Below, one piece after another: positions 8,340 to 17,264 of a stretch of DNA of 64,000 nt. Below the pieces are notes generated by a model, which did no database searches, was not told the origin of the DNA, and saw only the letters and a program-made list of their open reading frames with translations. The stretch spans positions 46,720-110,719 of the forward strand of contig NZ_FCOX02000028.1 of NCBI RefSeq assembly GCF_900044055.2, written 5' to 3'. The stretch is from Caballeronia calidae (lineage in GTDB: Bacteria; Pseudomonadota; Gammaproteobacteria; Burkholderiales; Burkholderiaceae). The translations under genes were made by a program, and so were the position numbers. Within the stretch, counting starts at the first letter, position 1. Each line of letters begins with the position of its first letter.

Positions 8340-9749
8340 ATGCCGATCCAATCGCTTGTCGAGTCCGACCGCAAACATCTGATCCATCCCGTCGTCAGTT
8401 ATCGCGCGCATGAGGCGCGCGGCGTCACCGTGCTCGATTCCGCCGATGGCGTGTTCCTGCGCGATATCGAAGGCAAGGCACTGCTCGACGCCTTCTCGGG
8501 CCTCTGGTGCGTGAACACGGGCTACGGCCACGCGAGCATCGTCGAGGCCGCCGCGAAGCAGATGGCGAAGCTGCCCTACGCGACCGGCTACTTCCACTTC
8601 GGCTCCGAGCCCGCGATCGAACTCGCCGCGAAGCTCGTCGAGCTCGCGCCCGCGTCGCTGCAACACGTGTACTTCACGCTCGGCGGCTCGGATGCGGTCG
8701 ATTCCGCGCTGCGCTTCATCACGCACTACTACAACGCGACGGGCCGTCCGTCGAAGAAGCATTGCATCGCGCTGCAACGCGGTTATCACGGCTCGTCGTC
8801 GATCGGCGCGGGTCTGACGGCGTTGCCCGCGTTCCATCGCAACTTCGATCTGCCGCTGCCCACGCAGCATCACATTCCGTCGCCGTATGCGTATCGCAAT
8901 GATTTCGCCGATGACGCCGCGCTCATCGCCGCTTCCGTGCAAGCGCTCGAAGCGAAGGTCGCGGAGCTCGGCGCGGACAACGTCGCCGCATTCTTCTGCG
9001 AGCCGATTCAAGGTTCGGGCGGCGTGATCGTGCCGCCCGCAGGCTGGCTGAAAGCGATGCGCGATGCATGCCGCAAGCTCGATATCCTCTTCGTCGCCGA
9101 TGAAGTCATCACCGGCTTCGGCCGCACCGGCCCGCTCTTCGCGTGCGAGGGCGAAGGCGTCGAACCGGATCTGATGACGGTTGCAAAGGGCCTCACGGCA
9201 GGCTATGCGCCGATGGGCGCGGTCCTCATGTCCGATGCGATCTATCAAGGCATCGCCGATGGCGGCGATGTCTCCGCCGCCATCGGTCACGGGCACACGT
9301 ACTCGGCGCATCCGGTGAGCGCGGCCATCGGTCTCGAAGTGATGCGGCTCTATCACGAAGGCGGCCTGCTCGCGAACGGCCAGGCGCAGGCGCCGCGTTT
9401 CGCGCAAGGCCTCGATGCGCTGCTCGATCATCCGCTCGTCGGCGATTCGCGTCATCGCGGGCTGCTCGGCGCGCTCGAACTCGTTTCCGACAAGGACAGC
9501 AAGCGCGGCTTCGATGCGGCGCTCAAGCTGCCGGACCGCATCGCGGCCGCCGCCTATCGCAACGGGCTCGTGTTCCGCGCATTCGGCGATAACATTCTCG
9601 GCTTCGCGCCGGCGCTCTGCTATACCGAAGCCAACTTCGACATGCTGTTCGAGCGCCTCACGCAAACGCTCGACGACGTACTCGCGGAAAACGACGTGCG
9701 CGCCGCATTGAAGGGCGTTTCCGGATGTAGTTCTCGCGCGGCCGCGTGA
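8340..9749 (+). CDS. Class III (omega) aminotransferase, PLP-dependent
   Basis: A 469-residue fold-type I aminotransferase of class III. The PLP-binding segment is visible: FVADEVITGFGRTG and the Schiff-base lysine at residue 283 in TVAKGLTAGYAPMGA. The N-terminal LIHPVVSYRAHEARG...DGVFLRDIEGKALLDAFSGLWCVNTGYG is typical of omega-amino acid:pyruvate or putrescine-type transaminases. It would move an omega-amino group from an amine or beta/gamma-amino acid to pyruvate, giving a semialdehyde that the SSADH-like enzyme at 11463 could oxidise. The Lrp gene follows by 43 bp on the same strand. Confidence 0.92.
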   Translation: MPIQSLVESDRKHLIHPVVSYRAHEARGVTVLDSADGVFLRDIEGKALLDAFSGLWCVNTGYGHASIVEAAAKQMAKLPYATGYFHFGSEPAIELAAKLVELAPASLQHVYFTLGGSDAVDSALRFITHYYNATGRPSKKHCIALQRGYHGSSSIGAGLTALPAFHRNFDLPLPTQHHIPSPYAYRNDFADDAALIAASVQALEAKVAELGADNVAAFFCEPIQGSGGVIVPPAGWLKAMRDACRKLDILFVADEVITGFGRTGPLFACEGEGVEPDLMTVAKGLTAGYAPMGAVLMSDAIYQGIADGGDVSAAIGHGHTYSAHPVSAAIGLEVMRLYHEGGLLANGQAQAPRFAQGLDALLDHPLVGDSRHRGLLGALELVSDKDSKRGFDAALKLPDRIAAAAYRNGLVFRAFGDNILGFAPALCYTEANFDMLFERLTQTLDDVLAENDVRAALKGVSGCSSRAAA

Positions 9750-9792
9750 TAACATCGACCGACCGCCGACATGCGAGACCAAACCCGTCACG

Positions 9793-10290
9793 ATGAGCAA
9801 CGAAAGCAAGCTGGACCGAATCGATCTGCGTATCCTTTCGCAATTGCAGAAACGCGGGCGCATCACGAACGTGGAGCTCGCCGATGCGGTCGGTCTGTCG
9901 CCCAGCCCTTGTCTCATTCGTGTGAAGCGGCTGGAGAAGGCGGGTTATATCGTCGGGTACGGTGCGCAGATTCAACTGGAGAAGCTCGGCGACGTGCAGG
10001 TGGTCTTCACCGAAGTCACGCTCGCCGATCATCGCCGCGAGGACTTCATCAACTTCGTGAATGCGGTGAAGGATGTCGACGAGATCGTCGAATGTCATCT
10101 CGCGAGCGGCGGTTACGACTATCTGCTCAAGTTCGTCACCCGCAGCGTCAGCCATTACCAGAGCATCATCGAAGGGCTGCTGGAGCGCGGCATCGGCATC
10201 GAGAAGTACTTCAGCTACGTCATCATCAAGACGTCGTTCGTGAAGACGCACTATCCGCTCGAAACGCTTTTCTCGCAAAGCCATCATTGA
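9793..10290 (+). CDS. Lrp/AsnC family transcriptional regulator
   Basis: A 165-residue Lrp-type protein. Residues 5-60 form the winged helix (LDRIDLRILSQLQKRGRITNVELADAVGLSPSPCLIRVKRLEKAG) and residues 70-150 the RAM ligand-binding domain (ASGGYDYLLKFVTRS). It sits between the aminotransferase and the tartrate dehydrogenase and is followed by a good terminator, so it is probably transcribed with the aminotransferase and senses an amino acid. No operator could be assigned. Confidence 0.92.
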   Translation: MSNESKLDRIDLRILSQLQKRGRITNVELADAVGLSPSPCLIRVKRLEKAGYIVGYGAQIQLEKLGDVQVVFTEVTLADHRREDFINFVNAVKDVDEIVECHLASGGYDYLLKFVTRSVSHYQSIIEGLLERGIGIEKYFSYVIIKTSFVKTHYPLETLFSQSHH

Positions 10291-10321
10291 GGCAGGCGCC
10301 TCATTCTCTTTACATTCGAAT

Positions 10322-10355
10322 GCACGCACGCGCTTTATGCACGCGCGTGCTTTTT
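10322..10355 (+). terminator. Rho-independent terminator after the Lrp gene
   Basis: Inverted repeat GCACGCACGCGC / GCACGCGCGTGC (10 of 12 pairs) with loop TTTAT-type spacer, followed directly by TTTTT at 10351-10355. It lies 32 bp after the Lrp stop and 30 bp before the next gene. Confidence 0.7.
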
Positions 10356-10384
10356 AACGTCCTTCGACTTTACCGGAGTAACCC

Positions 10385-11449
10385 ATGTCCAGCACCTATC
10401 GTATTGCCGTGATTCCGGGCGACGGCATCGGCAAGGAAGTGATGCCCGAAGCCGTGCGCGCACTCGACGCCGTGAGCAAGCGGTTCAATATCGCGCTCGA
10501 ATACCGGCATATCGAGTGGGCGAGCTGCGACTACTACGCGAAGCACGGCAAGATGATGCCCGACGACTGGAAGGCGCAACTGCAAGACGCCGACGCGATT
10601 CTGTTCGGCGCGGTCGGCTGGCCGGACACGGTGCCCGACCATATCTCGCTGTGGGGCTCGCTTTTGAAGTTCCGACGTGAGTTCGATCAGTACATCAATC
10701 TGCGCCCGGCGCGTCTCTTCGACGGCGTGCCCTCGCCCCTCGCGAATCGCAAGGCGGGCGACATCGACTTCATGATCGTGCGCGAGAACACCGAAGGCGA
10801 ATACTCGTCGGTCGGCGGCGTGTCGTTCGAAGGCACCGAGCGCGAGTTCGTGTCGCAAACGTCGATTTTCACGCGCAAGGGCGCGGAACGCGTGTTGAAG
10901 TTCGCATTCGATCTCGCGCAGAAGCGTGAAAAGAAGATCACCGTCGCCACCAAGAGCAACGGCATTTCGATCAGCATGCCGTGGTGGGATGCACGCGCCG
11001 CCGAAATCGCCGCGCACTATCCCGAGATCAAGTGGGACAAACAGCACATCGATATTCTGTGCGCTCGTTTCGTGTTGAACCCCGACCGCTTCGATGTGGT
11101 CGTCGCGACCAATCTCTTCGGCGATATTCTTTCGGACCTCGGTCCGGCGTGTACCGGCACCATCGGCATTGCGCCTTCGGCTAACATGAATCCGGAGCGC
11201 AACTTCCCGTCGCTCTTCGAACCGGTGCACGGTTCCGCGCCGGATATCGCGGGCAAGGGCATCGCCAATCCGGTCGCGATGATCTGGTCCGCCGCGATGA
11301 TGCTCGACTTCCTCGGCGAGCGCGACGCGCACGACGCGATGCTCGCCGCAATCTCCGCGGTATTGAAGGAAGGTCCGCGCACCGGCGATCTCGGCGGCAA
11401 GGCAAAGACCACGGAAGTCGGCGCGGCCATTGCGCAATTGCTCGCCTGA
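10385..11449 (+). CDS. Tartrate dehydrogenase / D-malate-type decarboxylating dehydrogenase
   Basis: A 354-residue member of the isocitrate/isopropylmalate dehydrogenase family. GDGIGKEV at the start, FMIVRENTEGEYSS, ATKSNGISISMPWWD, FGDILSDLGPACTG and FEPVHGSAPDIAGKGIANP are the family's substrate-, metal- and NAD-binding elements; the WWD insertion and length fit tartrate dehydrogenase (TtuC/YeaU group) rather than LeuB. It should oxidise tartrate and/or D-malate with NAD and Mn2+. It is followed after 13 bp by the SSADH gene, suggesting one operon (10385-14255) for hydroxyacid and amino-acid carbon. Confidence 0.9.
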   Translation: MSSTYRIAVIPGDGIGKEVMPEAVRALDAVSKRFNIALEYRHIEWASCDYYAKHGKMMPDDWKAQLQDADAILFGAVGWPDTVPDHISLWGSLLKFRREFDQYINLRPARLFDGVPSPLANRKAGDIDFMIVRENTEGEYSSVGGVSFEGTEREFVSQTSIFTRKGAERVLKFAFDLAQKREKKITVATKSNGISISMPWWDARAAEIAAHYPEIKWDKQHIDILCARFVLNPDRFDVVVATNLFGDILSDLGPACTGTIGIAPSANMNPERNFPSLFEPVHGSAPDIAGKGIANPVAMIWSAAMMLDFLGERDAHDAMLAAISAVLKEGPRTGDLGGKAKTTEVGAAIAQLLA

Positions 11450-11462
11450 CACGGAGTCCATC

Positions 11463-12935
11463 ATGACCCAACGATACGAACTGCGCGATCTGATTCGCGC
11501 CGATAACTTCATCGACGGCAAATGGGTGCCTGCCGCGAACGGCAAGCGCTTCGCCGTCACCGATCCCGCAACGGGCGAAGTCATCACGCAAGTCGCCGAC
11601 AGCGGCCCCGCCGATGCGCGCGCCGCCACCAACGCCGCCGCGCGTGCCTTCCCCGCATGGCGCGATACGCTGGCGAAGGATCGCGCGGCCGTGCTGCATC
11701 GCTGGCACGCGCTGATCGTCGAGAACGCCGATGCGCTCGGACGTCTCATCTCGCTCGAACAAGGCAAGCCCTTCGCGGAAGGACGCGGCGAAGTGATGTA
11801 CGGCGCGTCCTATGTCGCGTGGTTCGCCGATGAAGCCACGCGCATCTACGGCGACATCATTCCGCAGCAGCAGCGCGGCAAGCGCATGAGCGCAGTGAAG
11901 GAACCGATCGGCATCGTCGCCGCGATCACGCCGTGGAATTTCCCGCTCGCGATGATCGCGCGCAAGATCGCGCCCGCGCTCGCGGCAGGCTGCACGGTCA
12001 TCGGCAAGCCCGCGGAAGACACGCCGCTCACGGCGCTCGCGCTGGTGATGCTCGCGCATGAAGCGGGCGTGCCGGCGGGCGCGTTGAACCTCATCAGCGC
12101 ATCGCGCGAGAACGCGCAGGAAGCCGTCGCCGACTGGCTCGAAGACGGCCGCGTGCGCAAGATCACCTTCACGGGCTCGACGCCGGTGGGCAAGTATCTC
12201 GCGCGCGAATCGGCGGGCACGTTGAAGAAGCTATCGCTGGAACTCGGCGGCAACGCGCCCTTCATCGTGTTCGACGACGCCGATCTCGATGCGGCTGTCA
12301 CCGGCCTCATGGCATCGAAGTTCCGCAACGGCGGGCAGACGTGCGTGTGCCCGAATCGCGTGTATGTGCAGTCGTCCGTCTATGACAAGTTCGCCGACTT
12401 GCTGGCGAAGCGCGTCGGTGCATTGAAGGTCGCGCCCGCCACTGACTCCGACGCGCAAATCGGCCCGATGATCAACGCGCGCGCGGTCGAGAAGATCGAG
12501 CGTCACGTTAATGATGCGATGAAACGCGGCGCACGCGTGCTCACGGGCGGCAAGCGTCTTTCCGATCTCGGCCCGAACTATTACGCGCCCACGGTCCTCG
12601 CCGACGCCACGCCCGAGATGCAACTGAGCTGCGAGGAAACCTTCGGCCCGGTGGTGCCGCTCTTCCGTTTCGACGACGAAGCCGAAGTTATCCGCGCCGC
12701 GAACGACACGCCCTTCGGCCTCGCATCGTATTTCTATAGCGATAACCTGAAGCGCATCGACCGTGTGTCGCGTCTGCTGGAAACGGGGCTCGTCGGCATT
12801 AACGAAGGCGCGATCTCCAGCGAAGCCGCGCCGTTCGGCGGCGTGAAGGAATCGGGCTACGGACGCGAAGGCTCGAAGTACGGCCTCGACGATTACCTCT
12901 CGATCAAATATCTCTGCCAGGGCGGCCTCGAATGA
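11463..12935 (+). CDS. gabD: NAD(P)-dependent succinate-semialdehyde dehydrogenase
   Basis: A 490-residue aldehyde dehydrogenase with start at 11463 after CGGAGTCC. The catalytic glutamate lies in LELGGNAPFIVFDD and the nucleophilic cysteine in RNGGQTCVCPNRVYVQ; the extra Cys two residues after the nucleophile and the FCE-like ESGYGREGSKYGLDDYLSIKYLC tail are typical of GabD. It would convert succinate semialdehyde to succinate, following a 4-aminobutyrate-type transamination by the enzyme at 8340. The stop overlaps the next start by 4 bp (ATGA). Confidence 0.9.
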   Translation: MTQRYELRDLIRADNFIDGKWVPAANGKRFAVTDPATGEVITQVADSGPADARAATNAAARAFPAWRDTLAKDRAAVLHRWHALIVENADALGRLISLEQGKPFAEGRGEVMYGASYVAWFADEATRIYGDIIPQQQRGKRMSAVKEPIGIVAAITPWNFPLAMIARKIAPALAAGCTVIGKPAEDTPLTALALVMLAHEAGVPAGALNLISASRENAQEAVADWLEDGRVRKITFTGSTPVGKYLARESAGTLKKLSLELGGNAPFIVFDDADLDAAVTGLMASKFRNGGQTCVCPNRVYVQSSVYDKFADLLAKRVGALKVAPATDSDAQIGPMINARAVEKIERHVNDAMKRGARVLTGGKRLSDLGPNYYAPTVLADATPEMQLSCEETFGPVVPLFRFDDEAEVIRAANDTPFGLASYFYSDNLKRIDRVSRLLETGLVGINEGAISSEAAPFGGVKESGYGREGSKYGLDDYLSIKYLCQGGLE

Positions 12936-13900
12936 ACGCGTATCCGATCGAGATCGCGTTTCCCGATATAGGCGCGCATGCATCGGGCAATGCGGGCGTG
13001 CAGTATGTGCATACGTTCGATTCGGGCATCGACGGTCCGCATGTGATGATCAACGCGCTCACGCACGGCAACGAAGTGTGCGGCGCGATCGTCGTCGATG
13101 AACTGCTGCGTGCTCAATTGAAACCGAGGCGCGGCAGGCTCACGCTCGCTTTCGCCAACGTCGACGCCTATAACAGCTTCGATGCGAGCAAGCCCGATGC
13201 GTCGCGTTTCGTCGATCAGGACTTCAATCGCGTATGGACCGCGCAGACTCTCGATGACACGTCGCTTGATTCGAGCGAGCTGCGTCGCGCCCGCGCGATG
13301 CGGCCTGTCATCGATACCGTCGATCTGCTGCTCGACCTGCATTCGATGCATGAGAAGAGCAAGCCCCTGATCGTCGCGGGACCGCTCGATAAAGGCATCG
13401 AATTGTCGGCGAAGCTCGGCACGCCCGCGACCATCATCTGCGACGAAGGCCATCCCGAAGGCCGGCGCATGCGCGATTACGAAGGCTTCGGCGATCCGGC
13501 GAGCGCGAAGAACGCATTGCTCATCGAATGCGGACAGCATTGGGAAGCGGGCGCGGTGACGGTTGCGCGCGATGTGACGGCGCGTTTTCTCGTGCTGTCC
13601 GGCGTGCTGGACAAACACGACTTGCCGTCAGGCTGGATTCAGGAATCACCGCAGGAAATGCTCGTCGTGCGCGTGACGGAGCCCGTCGTCGCGAAGAGCA
13701 TGGACTTCCGTTTCGCCGATGACTACACCGGCCTCGAAGTGTTTCCCGAGGCGGGCAGCGTGATCGCCTTTTCGGAAGGCGAGCCCATCGAGACACCCTA
13801 CGACGACTGCATGCTCGTGATGCCCTCGCTGCGTCAGTTGCGGCCGGGCGTGACGGTCGTGCGGCTCGGCAAGATCGAAAGACGCATTCAATCCACATAA
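12932..13900 (+). CDS. Succinylglutamate desuccinylase/aspartoacylase family protein
   Basis: A 322-residue zinc carboxypeptidase-like deacylase. The metal ligands can be read as His45 and Glu48 in ALTHGNEVCG and His137 in LLDLHSMHEK; DQDFNRVW at about 95-102 matches the conserved D-x-N-R substrate-binding stretch. Members remove an acyl group from N-acylated amino acids. The 4-bp ATGA overlap with gabD implies translational coupling. The actual N-acyl substrate is unknown; with the neighbouring aminotransferase and SSADH it may feed an amino acid into this pathway (inference). Confidence 0.88.
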   Translation: MNAYPIEIAFPDIGAHASGNAGVQYVHTFDSGIDGPHVMINALTHGNEVCGAIVVDELLRAQLKPRRGRLTLAFANVDAYNSFDASKPDASRFVDQDFNRVWTAQTLDDTSLDSSELRRARAMRPVIDTVDLLLDLHSMHEKSKPLIVAGPLDKGIELSAKLGTPATIICDEGHPEGRRMRDYEGFGDPASAKNALLIECGQHWEAGAVTVARDVTARFLVLSGVLDKHDLPSGWIQESPQEMLVVRVTEPVVAKSMDFRFADDYTGLEVFPEAGSVIAFSEGEPIETPYDDCMLVMPSLRQLRPGVTVVRLGKIERRIQST

Positions 13901-13910
13901 GGGCTAGCCC

Positions 13911-14255
13911 ATGAAAGTTCAGCAGATCAGGCAGAGCATCGCGATACAAGGACTGGAAGACTGGGGCACGGCGGGCTTGCCGGGCACGCAGGAAATCAGG
14001 GTATCCGGCGTGCAGAAGGTGATTCCGGGCAGCGAGGCCATCGATACCGGCGTGTTCGAATGCACGCCCGGCACCTATCGCCGCGCGGTGAAACAGGCCG
14101 AAGTGATGCATTTTCTGGCGGGCAGCGGCCGCTTCACGCCCGACGGCGAAGACACGATTCACTTCACCGGCGGCGACACGCTCTTCTTCGCGGCGAACAC
14201 CGAAGGCACATGGGAAGTCGATGAAACCATGCGCAAGGTCTACGTGATCTTCTGA
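13911..14255 (+). CDS. Small cupin-domain protein
   Basis: A 114-residue single cupin, close to the cupin_3/DUF861 type. The core FECTPGTYRRAVKQAEVMHFLAGSGRFTPDG...GDTLFFAANTEGTWEVDETMRKVYVIF shows the two short beta motifs, but the metal-binding His/Glu pattern is sparse, as usual in this subgroup. It starts 10 bp after the aspartoacylase-like gene and ends that operon. It may be an accessory or sensing protein for the pathway; no reaction can be assigned. Confidence 0.8.
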   Translation: MKVQQIRQSIAIQGLEDWGTAGLPGTQEIRVSGVQKVIPGSEAIDTGVFECTPGTYRRAVKQAEVMHFLAGSGRFTPDGEDTIHFTGGDTLFFAANTEGTWEVDETMRKVYVIF

Positions 14256-14284
14256 GAGCGCGGCATCCGCGACCATTGCACTGA

Positions 14285-14327
14285 CATAACATCAGGTCAT
14301 GGTCACTCCAACAATTCCGGCGTTGCC
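14285..14327. promoter_or_regulatory. Two-part operator upstream of the binding-protein gene, shared with 23662-23704
   Basis: CATAACATCAGGTCATG (14285-14301), an imperfect dyad CATRAC-N5-GTYATG, is followed after 6 bp by CCAACAATTCCGGCGTTGCC (14308-14327). The same two blocks, in the same order and with the same 6-bp spacer, occur upstream of the transporter's ATPase gene (15 of 17 and 16 of 20 identical). The LysR protein encoded at 23702 is the obvious candidate binder. Confidence 0.6.
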
Positions 14328-14450
14328 GCCGCCTATTTGACTCGATATATTTTTAGTTATCCCCGCGCCGTCCCCGCTTGCGGCTGAAGCCGGGCGGGAC
14401 CGCGCGACCTGCAAGACGTCCGCTGCTTCAATCTTGTCGAGGAAAACGCC

Positions 14451-15515
14451 GTGATGAAGATTGCAAGGTTCCGCTGTCCGCACTTCCCCGTTCGCCCGCT
14501 CGCCATGACTTTGCTGCTATCGATCGCGGGCACGGCGCCGGCGTTCGCCGCGGGCAAGATCACGTTCGTATCGCAAGGCGGCGCGTATCAGGAAGCGCAG
14601 ACCAAAGCGATTCTCGATCCCGCCGCGAAAGAGCTCGGCATCACCATCAACCAGGACAGCATTCCGGATGCGTGGCCGCAGATCAAGGCGCAAGGCTCGA
14701 CGGGCAAGCCGATCTGGGACGTAGTCGATACGCCGACATCGAACTGTCTGCGCGGCGGTCGCGAAGGCCTGCTGGAGAAGCTCGATTTCTCGAAGATCCC
14801 CAACGCGGCGGCTATCCCCGAGAAATACCGCACGCCGTATTCGGTGGCCTACGAGTTCTATTCGACCGTCATCGGCTATAACAAGAAGACGCTGAAGAAG
14901 GTGCCGCAAAGCTGGAAGGACTTCTGGGACGTGAAGAACTTCCCCGGCACGCGCGCGCTGCGCAACGACCCGATGACCGTGCTCGAAGCGGCGCTGCTCG
15001 CGGACGGCGTGCCGCGCGAGAAGCTCTATCCGCTCGACGTGGATCGCGCGTTCAAGAAGCTCGAGGAGATCAAGCCGAATGTCACCGTGTGGTGGACCTC
15101 GGGCGGCCAGTCGGCACAATTGCTGCACGACGGCGAAGTCGACATGACGATGATCTGGAATGGCCGCGCAAGCGCCGTGATGAAGGATGACCCGGACATC
15201 GCCTTCACGTTCAACGACGGCATTCTTCAGAACACGCAGCTTTGCATCCTGAAGAACGCGCCGAATCTGAACGATGCGGTGCGCTTCCTGAATGCAGCGG
15301 TGTCACCGCAATTGCAGGCGAATCTGCCGCTCTATATCGACTACGGTCCTGGCAATCCGGCCGCATTCAAGACCGGCAAGATCACCGACAAGCGCGCGGC
15401 GGAATTGCCGAGCGCGCCGGCGAATGCGGCGAAGCAGGCGCTGTTGTCGGAGGAATGGTGGGCGTCCGAGCCCGGCATTCAGGCGAAGGCGCGCTGGCTC
15501 AAGTTCATGCAATAA
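14451..15515 (+). CDS. ABC transporter substrate-binding protein, spermidine/putrescine type
   Basis: A 354-residue periplasmic binding protein with a signal peptide (PLAMTLLLSIAGTAPAFAAG, cleavage near residue 34). The mature start KITFVSQGGAYQEAQTKAIL and the DVVDTPTSN / WTSGGQSAQLLHDGEVDM segments fit the PotD/PotF-like family. GTG 14451 and ATG 14454 are adjacent possible starts behind GAGGA. It is the only binding protein for the permeases and ATPase encoded on the other strand (18700-23610), and its promoter carries the same operator as theirs. Ligand is probably a polyamine or related amine; this is inference from family. Confidence 0.9.
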   Translation: MMKIARFRCPHFPVRPLAMTLLLSIAGTAPAFAAGKITFVSQGGAYQEAQTKAILDPAAKELGITINQDSIPDAWPQIKAQGSTGKPIWDVVDTPTSNCLRGGREGLLEKLDFSKIPNAAAIPEKYRTPYSVAYEFYSTVIGYNKKTLKKVPQSWKDFWDVKNFPGTRALRNDPMTVLEAALLADGVPREKLYPLDVDRAFKKLEEIKPNVTVWWTSGGQSAQLLHDGEVDMTMIWNGRASAVMKDDPDIAFTFNDGILQNTQLCILKNAPNLNDAVRFLNAAVSPQLQANLPLYIDYGPGNPAAFKTGKITDKRAAELPSAPANAAKQALLSEEWWASEPGIQAKARWLKFMQ

Positions 15516-15539
15516 GAGCACGGCTTAGCGTTCGCTAAC

Positions 15540-17264
15540 GTGTTCGACTATCTGATCCTGGGCGGCGGCTCGGCCGGCTGCGTGCTGGCCGCCCGCCTTT
15601 CCGAAGATGCACGCGCGAACGTCTGTCTCGTCGAAGCGGGCCGAGATATTTCCGCGCATACGATGCCCGATGCGATTCGCAGCCGCTATCCGGGCCGCGC
15701 GTATCTCGACACGCGCAATATCTGGCAACAACTGAAAGCGCGCATGAGCGCGAGCGCCACGTTGCGCCGCTATGAACAGGCGCGGCTCCTCGGCGGCGGC
15801 TCGGCGATCAATGCGCTGATGGCCAATCGCGGCTCGCCCGCCGACTACGATGAATGGGAAACGCTGGGCGCCGATGGCTGGAACTGGCGGACGTGCCTGC
15901 CCTACTTTCGCAAGCTCGAAACGGATTGCGATTTCAGCGGCCCCTTGCATGGCGATGAGGGTCCCGTGCGCGTTCAACGCACGCCGTGGCCGCGTATATC
16001 ACCATTCGTGCATGCGGTGCTCGCTGCACTCGCCGATAGCGGCCATGCGTTGCACGACGATCAGAACGGCCCGTGGGAAGACGGCACGTTCATCGGTTCG
16101 ATCGCCGTGAGCGCGAAGGGTGAACGCATCCCCACTTCCGTCTGCTATCTCGACGATGCCGCGCGTGCACGCGCCAATCTGAGCATCCGCACGGGTGACG
16201 TGGTCGAGCGCATTCTGTTCGACGGCAAGCGTGCAATTGGCGCGTGCATCGTGCGCGCTGACGGCACGCGTGAAGAACTGAAAGCGCATCGCGTGATCGT
16301 ATCGGCCGGTGCGATTCATAGTCCCGCGCTGTTGATGAGAAGCGGCATCGGACCCGCCGATGAACTCGCCGCACTCGGTATCGATGTGCGCGCGGATCGG
16401 CCGGGCGTAGGGCGCAATCTGATGGAGCATCCGTCGATTGCCGTGTCCGCGTTTCTGCCGCGCAGCGCACGCACGCCGTTTGCGAACGAGCATCACGAGC
16501 AGGCGATCGTGCGCTTCTCGTCCAACTTGCCGAATACCGTTCAGGGCGATATGCACGGCGCGATCCTGTCGCGCTCGGGCTGGCATTCCGTTGGCTATCG
16601 GCTCGGCACGATCTTCTTCTGGGTCAACAAGTCGTATTCGCGCGGGCGCGTGACGCTGGCATCGGCGAATGCGTTCGATGAGCCCAAGGTCGATTTCGCG
16701 ATGCTCTCCGATTCGCGCGATCTCGAACGCCTCAAGCTCGCGTTGCGCTTCGGCGCTTCGGCGCTGGCGTCGCCTGCGATGAACGCGCATCGCGATGTGA
16801 TCTTTCCATCGAGCTATTCGCCGCGCGTGGCGGCCGTCGCGGTGCCGGGCATGTGGAACGCCGCGCAGCGCGGCGCGTTGAGCGCGATGCTCGATATCGC
16901 CGGGCCTTTGCGCCGCGCGTTGATCGAAAGGGTCGTGACGCAGGGCGTGACCATCGGCAGCCTGCTCGCCGACGATCAGGCGATGACCGAGTTCGTCATG
17001 CGTTCGGTCGGCGGGACGTGGCATCCTTCGGGGACGTGCCGCATGGGTTCATCGAACGATCCGCACGCCGTGACCGATGCGCGCGGCGCCGTCTATGGCG
17101 TCGAGGGGCTGCACGTATGCGACGCATCGCTGATGCCTTCCATTCCCTGCGCCAACACGAATGTGCCGACGATCATGATCGCGGAGCGCGTGGCGGATGC
17201 GTTGCGCGGCAGCGCGCATGACGCACGCGAAGCCGCCGCGCGCGCCGTGAACTACGCGCCGTAA
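15540..17264 (+). CDS. GMC family FAD-dependent oxidoreductase (choline dehydrogenase-like)
   Basis: A 574-residue glucose-methanol-choline oxidoreductase starting with GTG at 15540, 24 bp after the binding-protein gene. YLILGGGSAGCVLAARLSED is the FAD motif; ARLLGGGSAINALMANRG and SAGAIHSPALLMRSGIGP are the two GMC signatures; GGTWHPSGTCRMG and the C-terminal ANTNVPTIMIAER carry the active-site His and Asn. It should oxidise an alcohol to an aldehyde. In this position it probably acts on the imported compound, with the aldehyde dehydrogenase at 17252-18703 taking the product. The 3' end overlaps that convergent gene by 13 bp. Confidence 0.92.
   Translation: MFDYLILGGGSAGCVLAARLSEDARANVCLVEAGRDISAHTMPDAIRSRYPGRAYLDTRNIWQQLKARMSASATLRRYEQARLLGGGSAINALMANRGSPADYDEWETLGADGWNWRTCLPYFRKLETDCDFSGPLHGDEGPVRVQRTPWPRISPFVHAVLAALADSGHALHDDQNGPWEDGTFIGSIAVSAKGERIPTSVCYLDDAARARANLSIRTGDVVERILFDGKRAIGACIVRADGTREELKAHRVIVSAGAIHSPALLMRSGIGPADELAALGIDVRADRPGVGRNLMEHPSIAVSAFLPRSARTPFANEHHEQAIVRFSSNLPNTVQGDMHGAILSRSGWHSVGYRLGTIFFWVNKSYSRGRVTLASANAFDEPKVDFAMLSDSRDLERLKLALRFGASALASPAMNAHRDVIFPSSYSPRVAAVAVPGMWNAAQRGALSAMLDIAGPLRRALIERVVTQGVTIGSLLADDQAMTEFVMRSVGGTWHPSGTCRMGSSNDPHAVTDARGAVYGVEGLHVCDASLMPSIPCANTNVPTIMIAERVADALRGSAHDAREAAARAVNYAP

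Noticed and set aside
7221..9917. Very long minus-strand open frame opposite the GhrA and aminotransferase genes
   Set aside because: Low-complexity Arg/Ala/His-rich product with no domain, exactly antisense to two well-supported genes; typical of high-GC DNA.
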